Source: Cydia pomonella (lineage: Eukaryota > Arthropoda > Insecta > Lepidoptera > Tortricidae). From it: 64,000 nt of DNA. The DNA is taken from NCBI RefSeq assembly GCF_033807575.1, contig NC_084704.1, positions 35,565,968 to 35,629,967 of the forward strand. Reading direction: 5' to 3'. Made by a program: the position numbers and the translations under genes. Numbering within the stretch: the first letter of the stretch is position 1; each line of letters opens with the position of its first letter. This document shows positions 44,830 to 55,755 of the stretch, piece after piece. The notes below the pieces were generated by a model that did no database searches, was not told the origin of the DNA, and saw only the letters and a list, made by a program, of their open reading frames with translations.

Positions 44830-46089
44830 ACACCAGCTTATATTTGAGCGTGTTAAACATTATCATTTAGATATAAAAAAAATATTATATTTGCAATAAA
44901 AAGTGACATACAATTAGAAACAAGTACACACAAAACAATAATATATAAATAAACTACTAACTTATTCTAAAAGACCTCCGTGGGCTGCACCGGGTGCAAA
45001 GGTGCCCATCACACTTGCCGCGTTACCGCGCTGAATAGCGATGGCCAACCTCTGATTCTCTATTTAGATATAGCCTTTAGGATGTTGCTTAGTTTTTAAA
45101 ACACTTGTTGTTCTTGACGATTTTGAGTTTATTAACTTTTATCGAAAAACTTTATTTCAGAATATTAAATAAAATGCGTAAAACATTGTTAGTATTAGTA
45201 CCATATCATTGTCGCTACACGCTACATGTTAGTAAGTACATTAAAAAAAATCAGAAAGAGATCGAGTTTAATAAAAAAATTAAAATTAATATGTACATAA
45301 TATTAAAATGTAAAATGATTATATGATATATATATATTTATAAAATTAATTTTAAGAATGTATGTATTTTTATAATAATTCCGTAGTAACTTGAGGCCTG
45401 GTACGTGTTAGAGGGTCTGCCATCTAGTGGCTTAAATCTAGAAATGGAAACTTGACATAATACTTCATGCCAATGAACAAGGGCTTCTGGGCTGCCGTAG
45501 TCGTTCATGTACACTCCCTATAAGGAAAACTATAAAATTCTGCAACTATGAAGATGTTTTGGTTTCAATTCAATTTTTTTTAGATGAACAAAACATTTCT
45601 ATAGTTGATCACCAGGGGTCGGACAAAAAGTGCGGATGACGTAAAAATGACGTACTTAATCTTGCACACAGGTGATGTTTGAGTTTGTATTTAAACTTCC
45701 GTGTGACATGTAGTAACAAAGTAGTATTAATGAAGTAACAAAATAATCGTAAATAAATCCATGGAATTAATAATACAGGTGGTAGGGTGATGTAGTGAAT
45801 AAAATAAATTTCACGAAACTTGTTACCATAAGGTATAATTATTTAAAATTAGTTAGAACAAGTCTGTGGGATCCTCAAATAAATAGGTTTAATAGTCAAA
45901 AGTGGGAACAGTAGGTAAGATTAGCAGTATACGTGTTTGTCACGTACCTCCAAAAACGGAAAATTGCCACAATATTCGAGTAAAGATGACATTTTAGAGC
46001 GTTTTCTTATATATTAGTAAATATAAATTTTAGCTAAATATAATCGTGAGGATACAATAGCTAAACAATAACGAAGTCAATTTATTGTT
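44830..46089. other. no gene recognised
   Basis: AT-rich except around 44970-45060. The short + frame 45105-45326 is Lys/Ile-rich low complexity and not convincing. The phrase GTCGGACAAAAAGTGCG.. at 45617 recurs reversed at 46377-46400 (CGCACTTTTTGTCCGACCCC), so 45617-46400 may be the span of one larger inverted-end element enclosing the 123-bp hairpin. Confidence 0.4.
45390..45530. mobile_element. partial copy of the GAGGGTCTGCCATC family
   Basis: GAGGCCTGGTACGTGTTAGA..GGGTCTGCCATCTAGTGGC, ending near CACTCCCTATA, corresponds to 20379-20572 in order but lacks part of the middle. Confidence 0.45.
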
Positions 46090-46212
46090 CAGTCAGCGTC
46101 AAATACTTCGTAGCAGTCAAAGTAGCCAAATAGTTCGGTACACCATATATTTAGTATGGTGTACCGAACTATTTGGCCACTTTGACTACTACGAAGTATT
46201 TGACGCTGACTG
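46090..46212. mobile_element. 123-bp hairpin MITE, second copy
   Basis: Same length and nearly the same sequence as 63637-63759, with arms CAGTCAGCGTCAAATACTTC and its complement. Flanks are TT/TT here and not TA/TA. The 17-kb-separated pair differs at only a handful of positions. Confidence 0.8.
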
Positions 46213-46593
46213 TTCATCTGATTGACAATGTGTCAGTCAAAAACGTACTTACTCATTTCAAGTGGCGATATCGTTTAATAAAGAGGTCAATAAAGAGATT
46301 GATAAATGATACGTGATAATTGTTTATGAAAATCAAAAATACTATTTGAAATCATCCTATAAGTGGTTTGACGTCATTCGCACTTTTTGTCCGACCCCTG
46401 TTGATCACTTTTTCTTTAGTGTATTAAGTATATCTATTTCAGATTGTTATTTAGACATATACTTCAAAATGAATGAGACCAGTATTTTTACAAGTCTAGA
46501 GTACTTCTGAATAATGCAGTAAAAATACTCAAAAACATCTAAAGTTCACCTTTACGTATGTTGGTAGATAAAACAGCGTGAAATTCCGATTTA

Positions 46594-46803
46594 CCGTCTG
46601 TTTCACAATGTCCAAGTAAAGTTCTGAATAAGCTACTTGCCACTTATCTGACGATGACGAATAAAGTCATCGTTCGCGTTAAACAATGTTCAAGCAAGCT
46701 TAAATGATATAGTGCTAAATTCTGCAGGAAAATTTATCTGGCAGTTAATTTATGTGTCAATTAGCTATCCAATACTTTACTTAGACTGTGTGAAACAGAC
46801 CCT
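46594..46803. mobile_element. ~210-bp MITE (GTCTGTTTCACAATGTCCAA ends)
   Basis: CCGTCTGTTTCACAATGTCC..AAGTAAAGT at the left and ACTTTACTTAGACTGTGTGA..AACAGACCC at the right are inverted. Possible TTA duplication at the borders. Confidence 0.75.
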
Positions 46804-47154
46804 TAAACTAATAAGATCCGAGTACTTAACAACTCTAGTAACGTGACAAATAAGTAAGTATAAAGCTTAAAAAAATATCGATGCTTCAGCGTATTAACCT
46901 ACCGCGCAATATAAAATAGGTTGTTAGGTCGTATAGCCCGATTTACGACTAGCTAAGTACAGGCCAGTCTCACGTTTCGCCCATAAAACAGATCCTTCAG
47001 TCGCCATTTTGAAAAAAGGATGTATGTCTTGAAAGCTAGTAGGGAGTTTGGTCGTTTTGAAAGAATAAAGAGCTGGCAATACTTAGGTTTGCAGAACGTG
47101 TTTATTCTGATGCTTAAATAAATATATGCCGCACAGAGCTATATGTACGCTATG

Positions 47155-47408
47155 TGGGCACAGCCAGTGGATGTCATTCCAGATCTAGAGCAGAGCCCAA
47201 CTGGGAAAGTACCTCCACCTTACAGAAAACAGCAGCCAAATAACACTAGACCCTACTCATAGTGTTGTGTTGCCAGAGCTCAACGAGGGGGGGGGGGGGG
47301 GCAACGCGCATGTGGCTCCTCTGGAGTTACAGGCGTACATAGGTTACGGAGACTGCTTACCATCAGGAGGGCCGTAAGCTTATTTGCCATCGACGTAGTA
47401 TAAAAAAA
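47155..47408 (+). mobile_element. LINE-like 3' end with G16 run
   Basis: GCACAGCCAGTGGATGTC to GACGTAGTATAAAAAAAAA. Same subfamily deletion as 17581-17925. A run of about 16 G at 47286-47302 replaces the C-rich segment seen in other copies and about 20 bp around the GTGTTG(C)CAG junction are missing. Confidence 0.75.
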
Positions 47409-47535
47409 AATTACTTCTACTTCTTTTAAAATGTGGTCTCCATCAAATCTATGATGATTTTGCAAATGTCAAGTATCGTTGCTCATTGTATGATTTTAGT
47501 AAAGATATGCCTGGACTTTACTAAAAGCCACGATG
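47409..47535. repeat. ~130-bp repeat shared with 55592-55755
   Basis: ACTTCTTTTAAAATGTGGTC..CCATCAAATCTATGATGATT..AGCTGGACTTTACTAAAAGC-type end. The 55592 copy has ~30 extra internal bases. The LINE-like end 47155-47408 abuts it directly. Confidence 0.65.
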
Positions 47536-47811
47536 GATGGGTTCAGACGTGACTTTCCTACCGTTTTTTCTTCATTATTGATAATGATTATTTACATAAC
47601 ATTACTCCATAAATCGCGGTATTTCCGGACCAATAGGACTTTCAAACTTTTTGTACTGAAAAAAGTATATTTAGGTACTTCTTTCTTAAATGTCGCCAAC
47701 GTCGGCATCGCATTTGCAGCCCCTCCGCTGTTGCAATTGCCTATGGGCGACGGGCGAAGGTGAATGCTTACCATCAGGCAATTCATCTACTAGTTTTCCT
47801 CTTATATCTTA

Positions 47812-48001
47812 TACTATGGCCACACGATGCTCCTCGCGCGATTAATCGCCCCGCTCCATACTCCATATTGCCGGAACTTTGACTCCGAAAAACCGACAAA
47901 ATAGAGAGCGGTGGGTATGACGAGAAGCATGATGAGCGGCATGACGAGTAACGTGACCACTACTTCCCATGCCACTCGTCGAGTATGTGGCCGGGGTATA
48001 G
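47812..48001. mobile_element. probable MITE with ATGGCCACACGA..GTATGTGGCCG ends
   Basis: TATACTATGGCCACACGATG at the left corresponds loosely to ACTCGTCGAGTATGTGGCCG at the right. The interior repeats ATGACGAG/GATGAGCGGCATGACGAG. Moderately GC-rich, with short open frames on both strands that look like repeat by-products. Confidence 0.45.
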
Positions 48002-48139
48002 AAGAAACATCATCATTGATATACGTGCAAAATTTACTCAAAATTTACATTCCAAATAAAAAAAAATCGGGCAAGAGCATGTCTAAACATGCTCAGTGTA
48101 GGGTTGCCTAGTTACCATTCTGTCACAGTAAGCTAAACG

Positions 48140-48622
48140 GGGGCCATTTAGTAAGTATCTTCACAGCGTTTTGTACGTCATTTTACTAAGAGGTAAAGAC
48201 TTTTTGCAATAATTCAAAAACGGCTAAACCGATCATATTCGCTATAGTTTTCATTGGAAGTACTTGTTAAGCTTCTGTTTTAACATTTTTTTTCATTGTT
48301 TTTGGACCCATGGCTCAGAAGTTGGAGGCGGGAAACACTTTTTTTTTCGTTCGGAGCGATTATTTCCGAAAATAATCACTTTATCAAAAAATTGTCGTTG
48401 GAGACCCTTATTCATTTTGAAAGACCTATCCATCGATATCCCACACTATTGAGATAAACCGAAAACAAAATGACAAAAAATCCATTTTGTATGTGTTCAG
48501 TTTTTAATTTACCTTTATTTATATATATATCCACGCCGAATTGCAGCGTTCTACCACTAACGACCACGGGGCAAAGCCTCGGGCAGTAAAAGGGTTCCTA
48601 GTGGACTACGGAAACCTAAAAA
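48140..48622 (+). repeat. repeat family B, copy 3
   Basis: GTACGTCATTTTACTAAGAG..AATTCAAAAACGGCTAAACC..GGAGCGATTATTTCCGAAAA..GGGTTCCTAGTGGACTACGG. It holds only short chance frames. Confidence 0.6.
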
Positions 48623-48884
48623 GATCTTCATTGATAAACATGCAAAAGTTTCTCGAAATTTAAATTCTAAATTTAAAAAACCTATGTATAAACCCTTACA
48701 TTTCAACGCGCCAAACAGTAACGATGGAAGTCAGGCCGAAACTACAGCAACAAAGCAGTGATTCAGGTCAGACAATGTAATTCGGACTGAAAAAAACGAC
48801 CGACGCATGCCGGCAGTTTTTTGTGGCGCTGCCTGCGTTCACAAACGTTTTATAGTCGTCTGTCTCGTTCCCAGTACAATTTAA

Positions 48885-48975
48885 TAAATAAATATTCGAG
48901 GACATCTTACACAGATCAACCTGACCCCAAACTTACTACACATACTTACATAGATAAATACATACTTATTTATTT
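48885..48975 (-). repeat. SINE family 1, tail only (CCCCAAACTTA subtype)
   Basis: AATAAATAAATATTCGAGGA..CATCTTACACAGATCAACCT..GACCCCAAACTTACTA is the reversed 3' part, same subtype as 15806-16045. Confidence 0.65.
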
Positions 48976-48977
48976 AT

Positions 48978-49067
48978 AATTTATTTCAAAAAAGAAAACT
49001 TATTGTCCAAAGGCCGACATAATGCCAAAAGGCACTCTCTACCAGTCAACCTTAAGACGAAAGTGGA
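48978..49067 (-). mobile_element. LINE family D 3' end fragment
   Basis: AACTTATTGTCCAAAGGCCG..ACATAATGCCAAAAGGCACT..CTCTACCAGTCAACCTTAAG, as at 11462-11550. Confidence 0.55.
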
Positions 49068-49265
49068 GGACACTTTTTCATACAAACGTAGTCCTCATTT
49101 TCCTCTATGGAAATTAACATTATTGATAATATTTTGACACAATTTGTTGTATATCAAACAGCTATGCCTCTATGTTTGATTTTTTCCGAATTTTCAATTA
49201 TTATAGGAGTTAGAATAATTTCGAGTTTTGTATGAAATCTGTTATTTGCCCCTAATTTTTATAAT
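49068..49265. repeat. dispersed inverted-repeat element G, copy 2
   Basis: GAAAGTGGAGGACACTTTTT..CATACAAACGTAGTCCTCAT..CAGCTATGCCTCTATGTTTG matches 22141-22410 in reverse. Confidence 0.5.
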
Positions 49266-49596
49266 ATTGAATAAAAATGCATGGTTAATATGATATCAAA
49301 TTATGTAAAACATCCATGACTCATGTTGTTATAGGATTAAAAGGTGCAAAAATAAGACAGTGTAATGCTGGTTGGATAAGCGTTCAGTATGCTTTGTGAA
49401 TCGCGAACTGTCCCGCAGTTACAAATTTTATAGCGTTTTTCGTTCCGGGCGTCCAGGTGGGCTTTAACCGAAAACTGAAAAAATCGTATGGTTGGAATTT
49501 TTTCGTTAAAACTTGAGTAAAATTCAAATTCTTCATACGTAAGTTATCAATTTAATGTCTTCTTGAGAGTTACATATGTACTGCTGTTATTTTTAG

Positions 49597-49736
49597 TACA
49601 TTCGCCATCAGATATATCGGAGCTGCCAAGGCACTCACATATATCTGAACACGCCTCTATTGTCAAGACGTTAGAGCGCGTGTTCAGATATTTTTGAGCA
49701 CCTCGGCCGCTCCGATATATCTGATGGCGGCTGTAC
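49597..49736. mobile_element. 140-bp MITE (CGCCATCAGATATATCGGAG), copy 1
   Basis: TTCGCCATCAGATATATCGG / CCGATATATCTGATGGCGG inverted ends, with ATATATCTGAACACGC / GCGTGTTCAGATAT inside. Confidence 0.85.
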
Positions 49737-50320
49737 AACTTCCAACTTTAGGTACTCATCTGAACAAGAGATAGATTCTAATTTAAAAATTTGTTATGGT
49801 GTTGAACTGGTTTTGAACTTGACGATAGTCTTTCACTTAATTTGATATGCACCAATCAGCGTTAGCGATCTTGAAGGTTGTATTAAAATAAACACCTAAT
49901 CTCGGTTGACATATTTAATTATACGCGATCCAACTTTAAGCGCAAAGTGAGCTTGCTCCTATAATGTTAATTATAATTTTAATTACCTATATTGCAGCTT
50001 AATTTCTTTTGTATTGTTTATTACTGTGATTTGGGCCGAACTCGATAATCCTATTTTTGTGTTTATGTACATAGAATGTGATAAATATTGGAATTGTTTA
50101 GTGTTAGTATTAATAAGGATGTCTGTTTTAAGTTCCGATTACAAGGCTGTCGTAAAATTATTGCCTGAACTAGTGGGAATTGTGTTAGGATGTAAGCTAA
50201 ATTTATTTTAGAATCTTATCTGTGTATATTACTGGTCTGTATCTGTTTTTTTCCCCAATAAAGAAAATAAAGTAAGATGAAAACCGTCACAAAAAAATAG
50301 CACACATATTCTCACATTTA

Positions 50321-50510
50321 AGATAGGTATTAACGCGATAATACGAGGACCGTTATTAATATTGCAGTTGCATCGTGCAGTCAAACTGTGGAATGAGCTG
50401 CCTATTCCGCTCAGACCAGCACAATCGGTTGCGTCGCTCAAGGTTAGGTTGAAGCCGTTGAAGAAGCTGTGGTATCTGACTGCTGAATAAATTTCCTTTC
50501 CTAGTGTTCC
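50321..50510 (+). mobile_element. jockey-like LINE ORF C-terminus and 3' end
   Basis: The + frame GTGCAGTCAAACTGTGGAAT.. reads VQTVKLWNELPIPLRPAQS and VASLKVRLKPLKKLWYL, stop TAA 50487-50489, then TTTCCTAGTGTTCCTAGTGT before the SINE. VxLWNxLPxxxRxAxSxxxFKxxLK is the LINE ORF2 end. Confidence 0.7.
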
Positions 50511-50514
50511 TAGT

Positions 50515-50785
50515 GTATAAATAAATAAATATTATAGGACATTATTATATCAATTTGTATAAAGTCCCACAGTAAGCTCAATAAGGCTTGTGTTGAGGGT
50601 ACTTACACAACGATATATATTATATATAAATATTTATAAATAATTAAATACATAGAAAACACCCATGACTCAGGAAGAAATATCCATGCTCATCACACGA
50701 ATAAATGCCCTTACCAGGATTTGGACCCGGGACCATCGGCTTCGTAGGCAGGGTCACTACCCACTAGGCCAGACTGGTCGTCAAA
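50515..50785 (-). repeat. SINE family 1, full-length, - orientation
   Basis: TAAATAAATAAATATTATAG..CCCACAGTAAGCTCAATAAG..CCAGGATTTGGACCCGGGAC..CTAGGCCAGACTGGTCGTC. The tRNA-like A and B boxes lie in the right (5') 80 bp. It is inserted in the 3' tail of the LINE at 50321-50510. Confidence 0.85.
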
Positions 50786-51501
50786 TCACTAATTATTTGC
50801 CACTTTTTTCATTCTCTTTTTTTTTAGCTTAATTTCCCTATTACTTTTTTGTGTAATATATGTATGTTTATCCTATAAATTTTGTACATATTTATATCCT
50901 GTAAGCAGCAATATGTTACTCTTCTAAGGCTGCAAAAATATGTGACACGCTCTTATGGCTCTACAAATAAGATGATTGTACATACTGTTATCATAAATGT
51001 GAAAATTTGTGTGTTATTTGTTTTGTATTCGAATTCTACGCGGACGAAGTTTCTAGACGCTGGTTTTGAATTTTATTAAATAAAAAAAATCTAGAAAATA
51101 TGAAATTTCTTTTACCCTACTTAATTCCCAAGAATCCTCATAAACTCTCAGATTTCCTTAGCCATGTTGTTAAGTTAGGCGACTAAATATAAAGTCAAGC
51201 TTCTCTGATATCTTATTCTACAATCCGACTTTTATTAAATATCCAGCGAAATCAGATAGAAGAAAAAATAAGTGTAAATAAATCTTCAATTTCTTTACTT
51301 ATCTTATACTTATTCCTTTAATGCTGTCGCTACACTTATCTGAGAGGGATGCTTTGAATCACAAAATTATTAACCTACGTTTTTGTGTAAATATTTATAT
51401 ACCTTTATTTCCGTGTAAAAAAAATTTAAGTTTATTTATGTAGTACAAAGTAAAAAATCATTATCATTTTTGGTAACTAGTTTATATATTTCATACCAGC
51501 C
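50786..51501. other. no gene recognised
   Basis: AT-rich. 50882-51079 is open on + but low in information. 51063-51078 ends AATTTTATTAAATAAAAAAA, another possible LINE tail. Confidence 0.35.
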
Positions 51502-51668
51502 TTGGAGGATTTAACAACTGGAGACGCTTTGTCGATTTTTGCAAGAGAGGGGCACAACGTACGTACAAATAGCGATGTCAGATAAACGTCTGTCCATTCA
51601 ATAAATATGACCAATGGCCGAGGTTTTCGAGGGCTGTTAAAGGCGACTCCGGTTGTTAAATCCTCCAA
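51502..51668. mobile_element. 167-bp MITE (CTTGGAGGATTTAACAAC ends)
   Basis: CTTGGAGGATTTAACAACTG..GAGACG and CGACTCCGGTTGTTAAATCC..TCCAAG are inverted over ~25 bp. Non-coding interior. Confidence 0.8.
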
Positions 51669-51719
51669 GATACCTTCAAGATAACTTCAGCCCGAAACTA
51701 GGTTTGGAAAGATGATGAT

Positions 51720-51855
51720 GATCAATATAAACTATCTTACATCAAACTATCCCCATACAAATTTCATCTAAATCGGTTCAGCTGTTTAAGCGTGAAGTAA
51801 GAGTTAACAGACAAACATACAGAGTTACTATCCCATTTATAATAGTAGTTGGGTA
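51720..51855 (-). repeat. same dispersed repeat, reversed partial copy
   Basis: CAAACTATCCCCATACAAAT..TTTCATCTAAATCGGTTCAG..ATTTATAATAGTAGT is the reverse complement of the central part of 32950-33180. Confidence 0.6.
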
Positions 51856-52046
51856 GGACTTAGGGTGAATCAACCTTTTGGAATTAACCGTTTAATGATT
51901 AATTTCTCCTGAACAACTCTAAAACACAGATTATTTGCAGTTTTGAATGATTCACGGTCAGTTCTACTAGACTTATGTCGACCAAACCAACCAACCAACC
52001 AACTGAATAGATCAACTAGTGGGAACGCGACCAGTGGCATCAAAAC

Positions 52047-52316
52047 TATGGAAGGTAGATTTAAGGAACAGAATCTTCATATACCAAAAAGTGTCCGTCA
52101 AAAAACCATAAATAGGTGGTGCTACAATACCTAGAATACTTGAGAAAAAAAATCTAATCATAGACAGCGCACTTCACTCCGTCAATAACGCCTAGGTTCT
52201 TAGCTACTCTAGCGCTACTCTGGAGAGATTTTGAACTATTATTTATAGCTGACAGCTGGACACTTTTGCAATAACTCTGCCTATGGAGATGCTATTCCTT
52301 GTCTCTATCTTCCATA
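52047..52316. mobile_element. hAT-like MITE, 8-bp target duplication ATCAAAAC, copy 2
   Basis: TATGGAAGGTAGATTTAAGG at the left, ATCTTCCATA at the right, with ATCAAAAC at 52039-52046 and 52317-52324. The interior is close to copy 1 (TACAATACCTAGAATACTTG, TAGACAGCGCACTTCACTCC) plus ~20 extra bases TTTTGAACTATTATTTATAG. Confidence 0.88.
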
Positions 52317-52384
52317 ATCAAAACGATAATAATATCTAAATCATGTCTGTTAGTTAGCGATTCCTCAGGCTTGTCCAAGCAAGT

Positions 52385-52585
52385 ACGAGCACAAAGTAAA
52401 TATCGGCGGCGCGCGCCGGAGCAGAGTCCGCTCAGTACAAAGTGCCATTTTCGCCGCACGCACACAGACGTGACATTTACGCACACCGACGTTACATTTA
52501 CAGGCGTTCTCGGGCACTCTCGGGCAGAGCTTAGTCGGGCTGTGCGCGCGATGCTCACTTGACGTCCCCGCCGCTACGTAGGTAC
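52385..52585. other. GC/CpG-rich island, unassigned
   Basis: A ~200-bp patch with CGGCGGCGCGCGCCGG and many CpG, open on both strands in short frames. It has a near direct repeat (AGACGTGACATTTACG / CGACGTTACATTTACA). It may be a promoter, an untranslated exon or a GC-rich repeat. The CTCAGTAC at 52431 resembles an insect initiator but no downstream element sits at the right spacing. Confidence 0.3.
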
Positions 52586-53489
52586 CTACTGTCATGTACG
52601 TCAAAATGCAGTCTCTAAGGAACGTAAACATGATAAGATAACAAATCGATGAATGTATGTCTGTAAACTTATATTACCTACTCCTTTTTAAAACTCGAAA
52701 TTAATAGTGAGACGTACGGTCGAATGAAAACTGTCATTCAGATATCGTTTATATGTCAAGTGTACGTTCGAACTGGCCTCTTTATCTGTCATAGATAGTT
52801 AAAATTAAAACAAAAAGGGATTAAACCTACTTTAAGACGTAGGTTTTCCCAATAACAAACTTGCTTCGAAGCTTACGAACGCTCTATTCAAACTCGACCG
52901 CAACGATGACGTCATAAAAATTTTCATAATGCGCCCCGCAGCTGATGCAATATTAAATTTTAAATATCGAACGACGTTCAATTTCGAACGGCTACTTCCA
53001 AAAACTCATATCTCACTTTGATGCCATTTGAAATTAAACTTTACACCAATCCATTACGGTTCACTTTTATGAATTATTGTTTAGTAATACGCTGTTTGGA
53101 AAATGAAGTCGCTTTGGCGCGAATCTGTGCCCGGTAGTAAAAGAGAATATACACGTCGATAAAATAACCGTTTCGGATTCTGGTGATTTGGCCGATTTGG
53201 AAATCGCTCGGATGGCATCTTCCGATCATCTGTATTTTGTTTATTTTTATTTAAGTTTTTATTTACTGTCAGAAAGGATGGACTAGAAAGATAAGGTTAT
53301 ATCTTTTAAAACCAAGTGTATGTGTTAAAAATAATCTCTTTTTTAAATATAGCCTTTTAAATTATATGTAAGTTTATTGGATATTGGAAGACCGATGCAA
53401 CAGCAAAAGTAATTAATTAAAGGTGTTCAAAATAATCTGACCATAGGTTTATTGTTAAGAGAGATAGAAGATAAGAGCATACGAAGTCG
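52586..53489. other. no gene recognised
   Basis: AT-rich with TTCGAACG-like words (52744-52770, 52966-53000). No informative frame. Confidence 0.4.
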
Positions 53490-53632
53490 CCAATGTCGCC
53501 ATATATCGGAGCGGTCGAGATGCTCAAAAATTTCTGACCACGCACTCTGACACCTTGAAAGTAGAGATGTGTTCAAATATTTGTGAGCAGATTAGACGCT
53601 CCGATAAATCTGATGGTGTACAGATCATTTGG
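53490..53632. mobile_element. MITE (CGCCATCAGATATATCGGAG family), diverged copy 2
   Basis: GTCGCCATATATCGGAGCGG at the left, CGCTCCGATAAATCTGATGG at the right, and GTGTTCAAATATTTGTGAGC inside. About 10-15% diverged from 49597-49736. Confidence 0.7.
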
Positions 53633-54205
53633 ACACTTTAGTCGCTTAGTAATATCTCCTACTAACTGTACGTTTCTATTTCTTTCTCTCATTTATTTGA
53701 TTGTGTGAGAGAAAACGGACGATACCAATTAAAGCATACAAGCAAGCAAGCAAAATTTGTCATTAAATCATTATTTATTATATAACTCAAGATATGCGTT
53801 CCAAAATTGAAGCCCTTGTGAGAAATTGTGCAAGTTACCTTTAGTCGCATCTGGCCAAGCGAGAAATGTGTACGTCCTAACGAGCTCCCGCTCACCGATA
53901 GAGAAAGAGACAAGCTCATGTTTAATAAGAAGTATGACAAAAATTAATGGAATGCGAAAATTATTAAAAAACAACAGATTTCTTCATAGGTATAAATAAA
54001 TATGGAAGTATTATTTATGCTCCTTATATTTATATGAGTATAACCTAAAAACTATAGTTATATGTATAATATCAATGTACACCGTAGACAATTAGAATAT
54101 GTACTTGGAAGAATCAACTTTTTCTCACCTCGTAACTCGTTGCTCCGGTTACGGCCGCCTGGGTAACATTTAAAACCCTTGTGTTATCGTATATAAAATA
54201 AAAAT
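53633..54205. other. no gene recognised
   Basis: Open frames on the complement (53689-53974) are Ser/Leu-rich chance frames. Otherwise AT-rich. Confidence 0.35.
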
Positions 54206-54210
54206 AACCA

Positions 54211-54263
54211 ACTACACTTAAATCGACCGGGATATAAACCGTCCCGGTCGATTTAAGTGTAGT
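54211..54263. repeat. perfect 22-bp hairpin
   Basis: Arm 54211-54232 (ACTACACTTAAATCGACCGG-GA) and its exact complement 54242-54263, loop TATAAACCG. No terminal duplication is visible; it may be the 3' end of a larger element extending left. Confidence 0.9.
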
Positions 54264-54329
54264 GAAACCAACCGTGAATCATTCAAAACTGTTATAAAAC
54301 AAACACATTTTCAATATCTTTATTCTATA

Positions 54330-54580
54330 TAATAAAATTACTAGTGGAAGAAGACGGACTGGGGAGGACACGTCTGCCGCATGCATCGGGATAGATGGGC
54401 TAGTATAACCACCTAGTGGATGCCACATGTTCAGCGCGGACGTGGCAGGCCCAGACGGAGATGGCGGGACGACCTGGACACCTTCATCAGTAACTGGCCA
54501 GAAAAGCACAACAGCGGGAGCTGTGGAGATCACGGGGATAGGTCTTCGCCCAGGAGTGGGACACTACAACGGGCTAAATA
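54330..54580 (+). mobile_element. LINE ORF C-terminus, degraded
   Basis: The + strand reads TDWGGHVCRMHRDRWASITT, then (after a stop) RGRGRPRRRWRDDLDTFISN, WPEKAQQRELW and a frameshifted GLRPGVGHYN end. WxGHVCRM ... RRRGRPRRRWRDDLD is typical of LINE polymerase tails in insects. It ends in an A-rich tail at 54579-54590. Confidence 0.75.
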
Positions 54581-54590
54581 AAAAAAAATA

Positions 54591-55327
54591 GAATTACAAA
54601 AATTACAATTGACCAGGGGAGACTCATAGGCATGGCCTGTATCGCGGTAAAGCAGTTACAATTCGATTAGGTATAAGAATTTAGTTACAAAGTGACTTGT
54701 CGTATGATAATAATAAACTATAAAGTACTAGAAAAACAACTAAAAAGTTGTTCCATCCATTCGAATATTTTACTAAATTGAGGTCTTACTGTAGGATCAA
54801 AAAATCTAAGCGCGTGTCAAAAAGTAGCAGCAAACGATGTAGGTGAACATTTTAATGATGCAAGGTAAAAATACGACAAGTTTACGAATACAATTACTGT
54901 ATTAGCATTTCCCAAGTACGATACCTCCACAAAATTCCGATCACTTTTTAATTTGATCCAAACATTCCAAACTTTTATCCAAAAAATATATCAAACTTGT
55001 TTTCGTGTTCAACATAAAAACTTCAAGTACATAGCTACCGATCAAAATTCAGGAGATCTTTCGTCGGAGATATTGCAAAAATACCTTATATTAAAATGTA
55101 ATAAAATTCCCCATCGCTAATATAATTCTGTGGCGCGAACCGGTCTCGGTGAAAACATACGGAGCACGATTCAAATTTAAGGTGTAGTAAGTTTAAAAAC
55201 TTTAAAAAGTCGTAGCACTTTTTTGAATCACGATACGGCTTAGTTAGCATCTTGGGGTCTTACTCGATTCATATCCTGAGTTTTTGACTTTCAGTTGATA
55301 GAAAAAAATCACGAACATAGGTCTAAA
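54591..55327. other. no gene recognised
   Basis: AT-rich with no informative frame; 55125-55165 is GC-richer. Confidence 0.4.
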
Positions 55328-55543
55328 ATGGACTTTAACATTTCAAAACTATTAGATATTAGCCGATTACCTAGTATTATTAGTCCAAAGAGTTACCTGT
55401 GCATTTTTTCCTGGATCTTCTTTTTATTTGCTGCAACATCTCGAACCATATTTGATATAACTGACTACGAGTTAATATCCATAAGTTTGCTATTGAACCC
55501 GCAAACATATTTGCTGTTAAACAATGCAACGCACTATTCCTAA
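55328..55543 (+). CDS. candidate small ORF with one hydrophobic segment, unidentified
   Basis: ATG 55328 to TAA 55541-55543 encodes 71 residues: MDFNISKLLDISRLPSIISP then a hydrophobic stretch CIFSWIFFLFAATS that could span a membrane, and an Asn/Leu-rich end. AATAAA follows at 55577. There is no homology I recognise, codon content is AT-driven, and an open frame of this length is not rare in AT-rich DNA. It is a weak candidate. Confidence 0.15.
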   Translation: MDFNISKLLDISRLPSIISPKSYLCIFSWIFFLFAATSRTIFDITDYELISISLLLNPQTYLLLNNATHYS

Positions 55544-55591
55544 TTATAAATTGAAATTAAGAAAATTATGTCATTCAATAAACGTTTATTT

Positions 55592-55755
55592 TTACTTCTT
55601 CTTTTAAAATATGGCTTCCATCAAATCTATGATGATTTTGCCAATGTCAAGTTTCGTTGTAAGTTTTAAGTGTGCTCGTAGAGCATGACGTTGTTCGGTA
55701 GTTACTTTTAGTAAAGAGATAGCTGGACTTTACTAAAAGCCACGATGGATTGCCG
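55592..55755. repeat. ~160-bp repeat shared with 47409-47535
   Basis: ACTTCTTCTTTTAAAATATG..CATCAAATCTATGATGATTT..GCTGGACTTTACTAAAAGCC..ACGATGGATTG. TTTTAGTAAAG / CTTTACTAAAA inside is a short hairpin. Confidence 0.65.

Noticed and set aside
52429..52470. Arthropod core promoter (TCAGT initiator plus AGACG downstream element)
   Set aside because: The downstream motif starts at +33 relative to the initiator A, not +28, and no gene follows.
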